DNA of 64,000 nt from a bacterium (GCA_030427705.1 JAUIBR010000012.1:87153-151152); one strand, 5' to 3'; shown: positions 34,717-43,789, numbered from the stretch's first letter. Notes: generated by a model from the sequence alone, not told the origin. Made by a program: numbers and translations.

Positions 34717-35637
34717 CTAGCGGCTCGCCATTTGGTCATCCGGTTCGCCAAAACGCCACGTCAAACCCACAACCAACTGCTGCTGGTCGAAGCCGCCATC
34801 AAGGATGGGAAGAATCGTGGTTGGGTCCGAGATATCACCACGGTCTATATACGAGTACTTGGCGTAGATATCCCACTCGTCGACGAACGTCAGAACACCG
34901 CCAATCTCAAGATTGACGCGGTTCTCGGGGTTGATTTGCGCGCCGTCGCCAGCTGCGTCAGCGACCGGGAAAAACAGCCCTGCGCCAACCCACATCGCTG
35001 CGGCTTTGGGAGCTTTGAGGACAATCTGGAACGTTGTACCGACTTCGAACAGACCAACTCCGACGTCGTTGTGGGTCAATCCAGTGCCGAGTCCGTATAG
35101 GCCCATGTCGAACACGACGAAGTCATCGATATCGGCGCGAGCATCGAGCCCAAGGCCTGCTGAGCCCCATGCACCATCTTGATTAGTCGTCGAGCCGCCC
35201 GCGACTTTAAGGCCCGTTGCAAGCCACTCTGTCAGCCCGATGCGGGTTCCCACACTACCGTTTTGGATCGCGAGTTCGTCCATGCCACTTGGTTGTTTTG
35301 GAAGCAACGACGCACTACCAAACACCTCGGCGATACCTCCAAGCGAGTAGCGAGCTGCCAAGCGCATCATGACTGCATCCGTGAGCTTCAACGCGCCCGG
35401 CGTTCCGGTGATAATCTCGACGTTCTCACTGGTGGTAATCATGTCCATCTGCACGCTCAGCGCGCCGGTGTTGCCAGGCGGAATCATCCATTCGTTGGAC
35501 TTGTCACGGTAGGACCCAACCGAGCGCGTCGATTGATCGACGGCCGGCGCCGCCTCAAGCTGATCGGTTTGGGCGAAAGCGGTTGCAGGCAGAGCGAGTA
35601 AAAATACCAATAAATACAGAGAGTTTCGGACGTTCAT
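34717..35637 (-). CDS. Secreted beta-barrel-like outer-membrane protein, unknown function
   Basis: Start at 35637 (MNVRNSLYLLVFLLALPATAFAQ), with GGAG six bases upstream; a longer frame to 35676 is less likely. The 306-aa mature protein has barrel-like alternating strands: ALKLTDAVMMRLAARYSLGGIAEVFGSAS, VGTRIGLTEWLATGLKVAGG, FVVFDMGLYGLGTGL, AAMWVGAGLFFPVAD, VNLEIGGVLTFVDEWDIYAKYSYIDRG and QQLVVGLTWRFGEPDD. It ends close to an aromatic residue (WRF) but has an extra tail. Short nnnGGCT tracts lie on both sides in inverted orientation. No named family recognised. Confidence 0.72.
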   Translation of the reverse strand: MNVRNSLYLLVFLLALPATAFAQTDQLEAAPAVDQSTRSVGSYRDKSNEWMIPPGNTGALSVQMDMITTSENVEIITGTPGALKLTDAVMMRLAARYSLGGIAEVFGSASLLPKQPSGMDELAIQNGSVGTRIGLTEWLATGLKVAGGSTTNQDGAWGSAGLGLDARADIDDFVVFDMGLYGLGTGLTHNDVGVGLFEVGTTFQIVLKAPKAAAMWVGAGLFFPVADAAGDGAQINPENRVNLEIGGVLTFVDEWDIYAKYSYIDRGDISDPTTILPILDGGFDQQQLVVGLTWRFGEPDDQMASR

Positions 35638-35972
35638 TTGTGTCTCCAGCGCGTAATCGAAATTGCTAATACGCACTCACAGACGCCCACATCCCAAATC
35701 TATTCAAAAAAGTCCGAAAACACGAGCCGCTAGCCCCCTAGCCGCAAGCCCCGAGCCCACAGGATGATGCATCGGAGTTCCCAGCGTATGTGCGACCACC
35801 TATGCACGAACAATCCGTGTGGGAGTGACACGGAGGCAGGGGGGCACTATCTTCAAGATGTGACCTCGGAACCTATCTACACGACGAGAGTCAAGGGTTC
35901 GGTTTGCGAGATTGATTTCTCGCACTCGGAGCCATCACTCATTGACGCTTGCCATCAGTGGGGAGCCATCGA
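35638..35972. other. Intergenic region with no supported gene
   Basis: This 335-bp gap lies between two divergent genes. It holds the AGCCnnn repeat tract at 35724-35758 and, nearer 35973, a GGGGAG ribosome site. A 70-codon frame (35764-35976) has no signal, family text or ribosome site and was not called. Promoters for both neighbours must be here, but none is convincing. Confidence 0.5.
35724..35758. repeat. AGCCnnn heptad tract, inverted relative to 34527-34564
   Basis: Units AGCCGCT, AGCCCCCT, AGCCGCA, AGCCCCG and AGCCCAC follow each other. The reverse complement gives nnnGGCT, the same text as the tract at 34527-34564; AGCCGCTAGCCCCC here is the complement of GGGGGCTAGCGGCT there. Confidence 0.6.
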
Positions 35973-37145
35973 TTGACCAGATTTCTTCAGTTGCTCCTGG
36001 GCATCTTCGTGTGTTCCGTACTGTCGTGTTCGGACACACAAGATGCGGATCTGGATGGCGGGAAGGACCTTGGCCGCGATCTCGGCGGCGAAGAAGAAAT
36101 GCGAACAATCGAACCAACTCGGTTCACCATCGATGAGCTGAATCCAACAGCAAACTGCGAACCTAGTGAAATCGCATTGGTGGATTCAGAATTTCATGGG
36201 CTTCCCAGTGAGCCCTCCCAGCGACAGGTTGACTCCGTAGTTTCGCTGAAACGAGAGGCTGAAGGACAAAGCGGGGACACTGCGTTGGTGCGCCATGTTT
36301 TTTGGCCCGGCACAATCGCCGACCAGGATGGTGTGAGCTTCAAAACGTCCGAGACGGCCACTCAGATAAACTTGGGGTTTGTGGGATTTGACTCTGGAAA
36401 TGCAACCGTTCGCGTTTCCGCTCACAGGAACCTCGAGCCGATTCGAGTCCGCGCCAGACGGCTGCTTGAGGATGGAACAGCGGTGTACTTCGATCAGATT
36501 GCCCCAGTGACCTGGCAACAAGATGAACGATACGGAGTCGTGGTTCTGGAGATTGCCCCTTCCCAGACTCCGGGCGTTCACTCCATCACCATCATGCTTG
36601 AGATTGACTATGGATTTTCGAATGCCGGTAGGTTCGGACACGTTCAGCGAGCCATTAGGCTGAAGGAGTTTCATGACGTCGAGATGGGTCCCGCGATCGT
36701 GCGCCCGTGTCTACGTCCACCGAATCCGATTGATGTTCCACCGATTGGCACCGCCGAATATGAGTATGGGCCGACGTTGCGATTTAGTGGATTTGAACTG
36801 GACGAGTTCAAAGAATCCAAGTCTCCACAATCCGCTCAAATCGGTGAAATCGTCGAGGTCGAGGTTTGGAAACGGTTGTGTTGTGATGCCGGACCAGAAC
36901 CACCAGATTGGTTCCATAATGTCCTTTATGACCACAACGGTTCGTCAATCTACTCGTGGCAAGAAGCGATGTCGGACGACGTTCAGCAATCCGAGGGTTT
37001 TCGAGGTTTCTCCCATGTTCAACAAGTGCGACTGCAGTTTTGGCAGCCAGGGCCCCACGAACTGCAGGTCTTTTCCGTCCATGACCTGGACAACGTCTTT
37101 CCGTTTCTTACGACGAGCAACCGTCTAATCGTCAACGTGGAGTAG
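35973..37145 (+). CDS. Putative lipoprotein of unknown function
   Basis: A TTG at 35973, preceded by GGGGAG, gives MTRFLQLLLGIFVCSVLSCSD, a lipoprotein signal with lipobox VLSC; TTG 35949 is an alternative. The 390-aa protein then has an acidic linker (DADLDGGKDLGRDLGGEEE) and a body rich in beta-type segments (ATQINLGFVGFDSGNATVRVSAHRN; GVHSITIMLEIDYGF; VQQVRLQFWQPGPHELQVFSVHD). The end FLTTSNRLIVNVE suggests an Ig-like or jelly-roll fold. No family recognised. Base composition looks poorer in GC than its neighbours, a possible sign of recent arrival. Stop lies 17 bp from the convergent MBL gene. Confidence 0.7.
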   Translation: MTRFLQLLLGIFVCSVLSCSDTQDADLDGGKDLGRDLGGEEEMRTIEPTRFTIDELNPTANCEPSEIALVDSEFHGLPSEPSQRQVDSVVSLKREAEGQSGDTALVRHVFWPGTIADQDGVSFKTSETATQINLGFVGFDSGNATVRVSAHRNLEPIRVRARRLLEDGTAVYFDQIAPVTWQQDERYGVVVLEIAPSQTPGVHSITIMLEIDYGFSNAGRFGHVQRAIRLKEFHDVEMGPAIVRPCLRPPNPIDVPPIGTAEYEYGPTLRFSGFELDEFKESKSPQSAQIGEIVEVEVWKRLCCDAGPEPPDWFHNVLYDHNGSSIYSWQEAMSDDVQQSEGFRGFSHVQQVRLQFWQPGPHELQVFSVHDLDNVFPFLTTSNRLIVNVE

Positions 37146-37162
37146 TGGGGTCAAGTAGTGGG

Positions 37163-38314
37163 TCACAGCCCAGAACTCACCACAGGATGCTGTGCCGCGG
37201 TCTCCCAGGGCACCTCGGGCCACCAACGGTCGAGTTTCTTCGGCGGGTCCGCAAGGTCGATAATTTGCCCCGGCTTCGGGATCACCACCTTCACATTTTG
37301 CTCTTTGGCTGCGACGGCCAGCCGTTCTGCGGGCTCGGTCCATGCGTGCAGTGCGAGGTTGAATGTGCCCCAGTGCACAGGAAACATGATTCCGCCGCCG
37401 ACCTGTTTGTGCGCCGACACGGCTTGCTCCGGCCCAAGGTGCACATCAGCCCAGAGTTGGTTGTACGCGCCAACCTCCATGAACGTGGCGTCGAACGGGC
37501 CATACTCGTGGCCAATCTTGACGAAGTCGCGGTGCATCGCGGTATCACCACTGAAGAACACGCTGTGGTTCTTTGACTTAACCACCCAGCTCGCCCACTG
37601 CGTCTTATTGCGGTCCATGACCTGACGCCCCGAGAAGTGTCGTGATGGCACAGCCGCGAGCGTGATGCCGTCAATCTTGGCTTCCTCCCACCAATCCAAC
37701 TCCACGATCTGGTCACGAGGTACGCCCCAGTACTCAAGGTGCGAACCAACACCTAGCGGCACGAAGTACTTGGTATTGCGCGTCTTGAACGCCATCACCG
37801 TGAATTCGTCCAGGTGGTCGTAGTGGTCGTGGGAAATCAGGATAGCATCGAGCACGGGCACTTCGTCCCGAGGCAGCGGCGGTTCGTGGAAACGAATAGG
37901 TCCGAAGTGCGAAAACGGCGACACGCGCTCTCCCCACACGGGGTCCGTCAAAATCCGTTTGCCATCGATCTCGATCAACATGGTCGAATGCCCCAACCAT
38001 GTCGCACGAAGACCTTTCTCGGCGTTGAAGTCTGCGCGAGTGCGCTTTTCAATCGGAGGAGGACTGGTCGGCTCGACGACCGCCGCGTTTGGCCCAAACC
38101 AACGTTGCGTGACCTCGAGGACATCGGGCTGCTGCTCTGGAATGTGGTTCTGAAACTGGCCATCCCCGTAATTCTCGGAGGCCTCAGCCTTCGTAAGCCA
38201 AGCACCGCTGGGCATCTTGCCCATCGACGTCCATGAGTCGGCGAGCAAGAACAGGGTGATAGCCAACAACGCGATGCCGCTGATTCCGAAAAACCAGGTG
38301 AGAAACTTCTTCAA
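37163..38314 (-). CDS. Membrane-anchored MBL-fold hydrolase, NAPE-PLD/RomA-like
   Basis: A TTG at 38314 with GGAGAG upstream starts MKKFLTWFFGISGIALLAITLFLLADSW, an N-terminal membrane anchor; an in-frame ATG at 38410 is possible but adds a poor leader. The metallo-beta-lactamase domain has the metal motif ISHDHYDHLDEF (HxHxDH), preceded by TWLGHSTMLIEIDG and ILTDPVWGERVSPFSHFGP, then PSRHFSGR, FFSGDTAMHRDF and PVHWGTFNLALHAWTEP. This order is that of N-acyl-phosphatidylethanolamine phospholipase D and bacterial RomA-like proteins, so a phospholipid or similar phosphoester may be the substrate. The domain should lie outside the cytoplasm. About 383 aa from the chosen start. Confidence 0.85.
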   Translation of the reverse strand: MKKFLTWFFGISGIALLAITLFLLADSWTSMGKMPSGAWLTKAEASENYGDGQFQNHIPEQQPDVLEVTQRWFGPNAAVVEPTSPPPIEKRTRADFNAEKGLRATWLGHSTMLIEIDGKRILTDPVWGERVSPFSHFGPIRFHEPPLPRDEVPVLDAILISHDHYDHLDEFTVMAFKTRNTKYFVPLGVGSHLEYWGVPRDQIVELDWWEEAKIDGITLAAVPSRHFSGRQVMDRNKTQWASWVVKSKNHSVFFSGDTAMHRDFVKIGHEYGPFDATFMEVGAYNQLWADVHLGPEQAVSAHKQVGGGIMFPVHWGTFNLALHAWTEPAERLAVAAKEQNVKVVIPKPGQIIDLADPPKKLDRWWPEVPWETAAQHPVVSSGL

Positions 38315-38462
38315 CTCAACTCTCCGTGCTTTCTCTAGCCGTAAGATTCCACTTTCGGCCATAAGTTGTCGAGGCAACCAAAGAAAAATGGCACGAAACA
38401 CCTCGGTCATTGTCGAAAGGGCGACCTGACTCTACGATACTGACCAACCCAAGGTACAAATT

Positions 38463-40250
38463 ATGAGAATTCGACCTGTTTTCACTGCAGTAGCGCTGCT
38501 CATCGCGTTCGCCATCCCAACGTCAGCATGGGCGTTCTGCGGCTTTTATGTGGGCGGCGGTGATGCCAAATTGTTCAACGACGCGACGCAAGTTGTTCTG
38601 ATGCGCGGTGGTAACACCACCATCTTGAGCATGCAGAACAAGTACGAGGGACCCGCTCAGGACTTTGCGATGGTCGTGCCGGTCCCGCAGGTCTTATCTG
38701 AAGACAATGTGAAAACGCTTCGCAAGGAAGTCTTCGACACGGTCGACACCCTTAGCGCACCCCGTTTGGTCGAATACTGGGAGCGCGACCCCTGCATGAA
38801 GCCCGGCGGGTTGGCTGATTTCGGGAGCATTGGAATCGGGGGGCTTGGAATGCGCGGCTCAGGAATGGGCGGCGGCGGAATGTCCGTTGGACGCGGCTAT
38901 GTCGAGGTCCGCGCGCAGTTCGCGGTCGGCGAATACAACATCGAAATTCTGGAAACGAACGACGCCGCCACACTGGAATCCTGGCTCAAATCCAACAACT
39001 ACAAGATCCCCGAGGGTGCGTCGCCTTACTTCAAACCGTACATCGAGTCGGGGATGTACTTCTTCGTGGCGAAGGTCAATCTGGAAAAGGCGAAGTACGA
39101 AAACGGCAAGGCAGTCCTGTCACCTCTGCGCTTCCACTACGAGAGTGAGGAATTCACGCTGCCTATTCGTCTGGGCATGATTAACTCCAAGGGTGAGCAA
39201 GACCTTTTGGTCTACATTCTGGCCGAAAACCAGCGCTATGAAGTGGCGAACTATCCGAACGTCACCATCCCCACAAACATTGAGGTGAGCCCACGCATCA
39301 AGAGCCGATTCGGCGGTTTCTACGAAGCTCTTCTGAGCAAGACGTTGGAAGAAAACCCTAAGGCCGTCGTCACGGAATACGCGTGGCAGGCAATGAAATG
39401 CGACCCATGCCCGTCGGGCATTCGGGGTGGACGCGGCTTGATGAATCAGGACCTTGCCTCGCTCGGAAATGATGTGCTCAAGAAGTCGATCAACCCATGG
39501 AATAACCGCGGTTTCACGCTCACACGCCTACATGCTCGGTACCCCAAAGACGGTGTGGGTGAAGACCTTGTGTTCAAGAAAGCCGACGCGATTCTTGGCG
39601 GGCGAGAGGTGCGCAAGGAAGATGGCAGCCTCGAAAAAGGAACGACCGAGGGAAGCTTCAACAACTTCCAAGGTCGCTACATCATCCGGAACGAATGGGA
39701 AGGCAAAGTCGAATGCGAAAAACCTGAGCGCGGTATTTGGGGCGGCCCACCGGCCAACGCAAACCTCATGAGCACTGTAGCCGACGCGATCGTAACCGAA
39801 ATGCGGCGCTCAGCGGCGGCAAAAGAAGGCCGCGACGTGACCGAGGAAGAGCTTGAAAAACCGTGGACCCGCGCCGAAGAAGAGGCCGTCGCCTTCCAGA
39901 TGCGACGCCGCTTCGGCACGTCTCACGCACCTTCCGGACCGGGTGGTGCAGCGGCCGCGCCTAGCATGAATACACGCGGTGGCGGAGCCCCTACCCTGTC
40001 CCAACCCATCGGTACGCTTCTCAAAGAGCCGATCCCTGAAGTGAAGCTCAAACCCGAAGAACCCAAAGCCGAACCTGCCGCAGAAGCAGGTGGCGCTAAG
40101 CCTGAAGAAACGGCACCTGCCGAAACTGAGGCACCGAAACAGAAGGAGCCAAAGGGCTCGGGCTGCACAGCTGTCCCCGGTTCGCCAAGCCCCGGTGCAG
40201 CATTGCTGTGGTTGGTGGGCCTCTTCCTCGTGATACGCCGACGACGATGA
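38463..40250 (+). CDS. DUF2330 domain protein with MYXO-CTERM-like sorting tail
   Basis: A 595-aa secreted protein (signal MRIRPVFTAVALLIAFAIPTSAWA). Residues about 24-330 are the DUF2330 region: FCGFYVGGGDAKLFNDATQVVLMRGG, YEGPAQDFAMVVPVPQVLSEDNV, and WLKSNNYKIPEGASPYFKPYIESGMYFFVAKVNL. A Gly-rich loop (GMRGSGMGGGGMSVG) interrupts it. The C-terminus has a Pro/Glu/Ala linker, a Cys (GSGCTAVPGSPSP), a helix ALLWLVGLFLVI and RRRR: the Cys-helix-Arg plan of MYXO-CTERM sorting signals. Its stop overlaps the kinase start. Role unknown; it shares a domain with the 8135 gene. Confidence 0.9.
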   Translation: MRIRPVFTAVALLIAFAIPTSAWAFCGFYVGGGDAKLFNDATQVVLMRGGNTTILSMQNKYEGPAQDFAMVVPVPQVLSEDNVKTLRKEVFDTVDTLSAPRLVEYWERDPCMKPGGLADFGSIGIGGLGMRGSGMGGGGMSVGRGYVEVRAQFAVGEYNIEILETNDAATLESWLKSNNYKIPEGASPYFKPYIESGMYFFVAKVNLEKAKYENGKAVLSPLRFHYESEEFTLPIRLGMINSKGEQDLLVYILAENQRYEVANYPNVTIPTNIEVSPRIKSRFGGFYEALLSKTLEENPKAVVTEYAWQAMKCDPCPSGIRGGRGLMNQDLASLGNDVLKKSINPWNNRGFTLTRLHARYPKDGVGEDLVFKKADAILGGREVRKEDGSLEKGTTEGSFNNFQGRYIIRNEWEGKVECEKPERGIWGGPPANANLMSTVADAIVTEMRRSAAAKEGRDVTEEELEKPWTRAEEEAVAFQMRRRFGTSHAPSGPGGAAAAPSMNTRGGGAPTLSQPIGTLLKEPIPEVKLKPEEPKAEPAAEAGGAKPEETAPAETEAPKQKEPKGSGCTAVPGSPSPGAALLWLVGLFLVIRRRR

Positions 40251-42133
40251 CCGAAACACGGGCAGATTTTGAAAAAGTCTGGGCGACGCTTGAGCTCGAG
40301 AAGACGCTCAAGGTGAGTCCTGACAAGACGCTTGTGCCCCCGGATTCTATCGAGAGGGTTCGGGATGCGAACGTCACCCTGCCCCCGTTGTTTTCAATTG
40401 AAGACCGCCCACAGCTGACTATCGAGTCCCAGATTGGCTCGGGCGGTATGGGGGTCATCAACGCCGCCAGACAGACCGCGCTGCGGCGAACCGTAGCCGT
40501 CAAACAACTGCGTGATGAGCGCCGTAATGACCGTGCCGCGCTCGAGCTCATGCGCGAAGGGTGGCTAGTTGGGGGTCTGGAACACCCCAATATCGTGCCC
40601 GTCTACATGCTGGGCGAGGACGACCACGGCGACCCGGCGCTGGTCATGAAGCGGATTGAAGGCGTCACCTGGTCTTCGATTCTGAACAAGACAACTGCCG
40701 AGGTCGGACCACGTCCCGGAGACGACCCTCTGGCGTGGCATTTGGAAATCCTCATCGACGTCTCCAACGCGGTGCACTACGCGCACTCCCGCGGGATCAT
40801 CCACCGCGACCTGAAGCCCGACAACGTGATGGTTGGGGCGTTCGGTGAGGTTTATCTGCTAGATTGGGGCATCGCCGTTTCGATGAATGGCGCTGATGAC
40901 AATCCGCTCCCCCGCGCGAAAGACGCAAACTCTATCGCAGGCACGCCGGCGTATATCGCGCCCGAAATGACGGTCGCAGACGGCTCGCTCCTGGGACCGC
41001 ACACCGACATCTATCTGCTCGGCGCGATACTGCACCACATCTTGACGGGCGAGCCACCACATCTTGGCGACAACGTATTCGAGATGATGTTGTCGTCTTA
41101 CACGGGCGGCGAGCGTGAGTACCCAAACGCTCCACCGGCCCTGGCCGAAGTCTGTCGCAAGGCAATGGCGAAAGACCCCACGGATCGCTATCAATCCGCA
41201 GAGGAGTTTCGTGACGGAATTCGAGATTTCCTGCGCCTGCGCGAGGCAAACGCCCTCTTCGACGTCGGTCGCTCCGAGGTCAAATCTATGACGGCGGCCA
41301 TCGAGGCAGGGAAGGATGTAGACGTCTACCGTCACCACGAAAAAGCCAAGTTCGCATTTGAGACCGCGCTGCTGCGTCTGGACGAGGACGAACGCGTCCA
41401 AACTGCGATGCGAGAAGCGACCGAAGCGCTGCTAGATTTTGCGCTGAGTATCGAAGACGTCACGACCGCCAGACGTGTCGCAGATGACGTCTATGGCGAT
41501 GCCAACCACGAGGTGTTCCAGAAGATCGAAGCCCTCGAAGATCGGTTGGAGGAACGCAAGGAAAAGGCAGCCGGATTCGAGCAAATGCAGGCGGATATCG
41601 ACCGCACCGTATCGGCGGGATGGCGCGCTATCTCGTTGGGTTTTGTGTCGGTCAGCTATTTTGGGGTGGTCCTCACCGACATATTCATCGTCCCAGTACC
41701 GCAGATCATCATCCCGACCGTTGTCTCGTTGCTCACGGTCATCGGGTTTCTCATCTTGCGAACGCAGCGGGACAAGCTGATGGCCAACCAGGTTGGCTGG
41801 CGCCTCTCGTGGACGTTTGGTGCGGCGGTCGCGGGGGTTTGCATCATCCATTTGGGCGGCATGTCCATCGGCATGACGAATCAACAAATGGTGTTCGCTG
41901 ACCTGGTAACTCTGGGACTTATGGGCGCAGCGGCAGCAATATCCATCGAAGATCGGATATGGATTGCCGTGGCGTTCTATATTCCCGCCGCGTTCTTGGT
42001 GCTGTATCTGCCCGACCGGTGGGCAATCTCGGTATTGTTTGGCGCTGCGAGCGTGGTGAACACCCTATTGGGAATCAACGCCTACCTAATCTACCGTGGC
42101 GCCCGTCAAGAATCGCCTAACGCGGCATCTTGA
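40247..42133 (+). CDS. Membrane Ser/Thr protein kinase
   Basis: The start at 40247 overlaps the DUF2330 stop (ATGA); the upstream in-frame ATG at 40208 lies inside that gene. The 628-aa protein has a Hanks-type kinase domain at about 58-340: Gly loop IGSGGMGVINAA, Lys86 in VAVKQL, catalytic loop IIHRDLKPDNVMV with Asp188, LLDWGIAV (DWG instead of DFG), AGTPAYIAPEMT and the DIYLLGAILHHILTG region. A helical linker (about 345-450) leads to roughly five or six membrane helices (GVVLTDIFIVPVPQIIIPTVVSLLTVIGF; AGVCIIHLGGMSIGM). The kinase therefore faces the cytoplasm. Coupling to the secreted DUF2330 protein suggests a shared pathway. Confidence 0.93.
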   Translation: MTETRADFEKVWATLELEKTLKVSPDKTLVPPDSIERVRDANVTLPPLFSIEDRPQLTIESQIGSGGMGVINAARQTALRRTVAVKQLRDERRNDRAALELMREGWLVGGLEHPNIVPVYMLGEDDHGDPALVMKRIEGVTWSSILNKTTAEVGPRPGDDPLAWHLEILIDVSNAVHYAHSRGIIHRDLKPDNVMVGAFGEVYLLDWGIAVSMNGADDNPLPRAKDANSIAGTPAYIAPEMTVADGSLLGPHTDIYLLGAILHHILTGEPPHLGDNVFEMMLSSYTGGEREYPNAPPALAEVCRKAMAKDPTDRYQSAEEFRDGIRDFLRLREANALFDVGRSEVKSMTAAIEAGKDVDVYRHHEKAKFAFETALLRLDEDERVQTAMREATEALLDFALSIEDVTTARRVADDVYGDANHEVFQKIEALEDRLEERKEKAAGFEQMQADIDRTVSAGWRAISLGFVSVSYFGVVLTDIFIVPVPQIIIPTVVSLLTVIGFLILRTQRDKLMANQVGWRLSWTFGAAVAGVCIIHLGGMSIGMTNQQMVFADLVTLGLMGAAAAISIEDRIWIAVAFYIPAAFLVLYLPDRWAISVLFGAASVVNTLLGINAYLIYRGARQESPNAAS

Positions 42134-42579
42134 GTCACGACCTCGATGACATCCTCTTCCAGGCCTAACGCCTGCCCGACCATCAGACAGAAGTCGTACT
42201 CGTCATCTCTGAACTCGTCCGCACGCATCAGTAGCGCCATCATCCGCAGGCCCACAATCCGCATCGGTTCGCCCCCAAGCGCGTCCCGAATCTCGCCCAA
42301 CAACACGATGAAATCGTCTTTGTCTTCGTAGCGATCATGAAGGGCGCCCATCACCTGAATCCCCTCCATATTGTTGAACATGGTCCAATCGTGGTTGTCG
42401 AAATGCGGTAGATTGATAACCGCCTGCGCCAGCAATAGCCGCTCGTTCACCGTCACTTCGTCATCCGCAAATGTGCCGATGATCATCAAGCGCAAGATGG
42501 CTCCGGCTTGCACAGCGCTTAGGTCTTCGAGCGCTTCTTTGTCCGGCACAAGGTGCCAGTATTCGTCGATATCGATCAT
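42106..42579 (-). CDS. TerB-like small acidic helical protein
   Basis: Start at 42579 (MIDIDEYWHLVPDKEAL); 35 upstream codons overlap puuD and are rejected. The 157-aa acidic all-helical protein has AILRLMIIGTFADDEVTVNERLLLAQAVINLPHF, where the acidic DDEVTVNE loop between two helices resembles the TerB fold, whose role is unclear but may involve metal binding. It starts 4 bp after the puuD stop, so the two are cotranscribed. The last 28 bases overlap the end of the convergent kinase gene. Family assignment is tentative. Confidence 0.68.
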   Translation of the reverse strand: MIDIDEYWHLVPDKEALEDLSAVQAGAILRLMIIGTFADDEVTVNERLLLAQAVINLPHFDNHDWTMFNNMEGIQVMGALHDRYEDKDDFIVLLGEIRDALGGEPMRIVGLRMMALLMRADEFRDDEYDFCLMVGQALGLEEDVIEVVTQDAALGDS

Positions 42580-42583
42580 TGAA

Positions 42584-43789
42584 TCACTCGGTCTTCGCAC
42601 CTTGGAACACCCAAGCCGCCAGGATAAGGCGCTCGTCCTCGGTGATTTTGGTCTTGTTGGCCATCGGCATGTTTCGCACCTCATAGGTACGATTCATGAT
42701 TTTGGCGGAGTATTTCTTCATCAGCGCCGGCTCGTCGAAGCGCACGCCGTTAGGGGCAATCTTGAACACGTCATCCGTGGGAGTCGCGCTATGGCAGGTA
42801 TAACAACGTGTCGCGACGATACCTTGTGCCTCGGCGAATGATACCTCGCGGAACTCGCGCACCGCGTCCATGTCTACTTCGGGCCCCGCATCCGGCATGG
42901 TGAACCACGCCAGGACAGCAACGCCAATGGCGCCCACGGGCATTACCCATGCCGCAGCGTTTGTTCGGTGGCGGATATTGAAGTGGTGCCGGATGCCAAT
43001 CCCAACCGCACTCAAGCCCGCCAGAACGGCCCAGCCATACTCGTGCCCGTACGTCATCGGGAAGTGGTTCGAGACCATGATGAACAGCACAGGCAACGTG
43101 AAGTAGTTGTTGTGGCGCGAGCGAAGCCCACCGTAGATGCCGTCCCAGGGGTCAGGCTCATTGCCCGCCTCTGCAGCGGCGACCAGCTTGCGTTGGCCCG
43201 GGATAATCACGAACAACACGTTGCCCGCCATCATCGTGCCAATCATCGCCCCGACGTGGATGTAAGCCGCACGGGGGCTCAGATACAGCGACAGCACGTA
43301 TGCAGACGCCGTCAGGAAACCAAACATGATAGCCAACATCAAAGGTGGCTTCTTCAGAATTGGACTACGGCAAAGCAAGTCGTAGACGATGTAACCGATG
43401 GCCAGTGAACCAATGCCGATGCCGATCGACGCGCCTTCGCTAATGTCCGCGACCGCCGCGTCCACCATGTATGTGCTGGCATTCCAATAGTAGACGATGA
43501 TGAGCAGCGAAAACCCGGTAATCCACGTGAAGTACGCTTCCCACTTGAACCAGTGCAGATTCTTGGGCAGCTCTTTCGGCGCGACTTTGAACTTCTGTAG
43601 GTAGTAAAACCCGCCGCCGTGGATCGCCCACAAGTCGCCAGCGATATCCTCAGGGAGGTCTTCTTTCAAGCGCTCTAAGTTGTTCTCGAGCCAAACGAAA
43701 TAGAACGACGCACCAATCCACGCGACGCCGGCAATCACATGCAGCCAGCGCACGGTTAGATTTAACCATTCAACAATATGGGCTTCCAT
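42584..43789 (-). CDS. puuD: Membrane urate hydroxylase with cytochrome c domain
   Basis: PuuD oxidises urate to 5-hydroxyisourate and passes electrons to its own haem, rather than to oxygen as cofactor-free uricase does. The 401-aa protein has the urate_ox_N region: LTVRWLHVIAGVAWIGASFYFVWLENNLE, GGGFYYLQKFKVAP, LHWFKWEAYFTWITGFSLL, and SRHNNYFTLPVLFIMVSNHFP, with about eight membrane helices. The C-terminal periplasmic domain (about 315-400) has the haem motif ATRCYTCHSA (CxxCH) and candidate axial Met residues in RNMPMANKTKITEDERLILAAWV. The product is used by uraH and uraD at 58.4-59.3 kb. A TerB-like gene follows by 4 bp. Confidence 0.95.
   Translation of the reverse strand: MEAHIVEWLNLTVRWLHVIAGVAWIGASFYFVWLENNLERLKEDLPEDIAGDLWAIHGGGFYYLQKFKVAPKELPKNLHWFKWEAYFTWITGFSLLIIVYYWNASTYMVDAAVADISEGASIGIGIGSLAIGYIVYDLLCRSPILKKPPLMLAIMFGFLTASAYVLSLYLSPRAAYIHVGAMIGTMMAGNVLFVIIPGQRKLVAAAEAGNEPDPWDGIYGGLRSRHNNYFTLPVLFIMVSNHFPMTYGHEYGWAVLAGLSAVGIGIRHHFNIRHRTNAAAWVMPVGAIGVAVLAWFTMPDAGPEVDMDAVREFREVSFAEAQGIVATRCYTCHSATPTDDVFKIAPNGVRFDEPALMKKYSAKIMNRTYEVRNMPMANKTKITEDERLILAAWVFQGAKTE

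Noticed and set aside
34528..35100. Plus-strand frame with FSSSRVLECSS repeats
   Set aside because: It reads through the octad array and then antisense to a secreted-protein gene; no start signal or family.
35764..35976. 70-codon plus-strand frame in an intergenic gap
   Set aside because: No ribosome site, signal peptide or family text, and it overlaps the start of the next gene.
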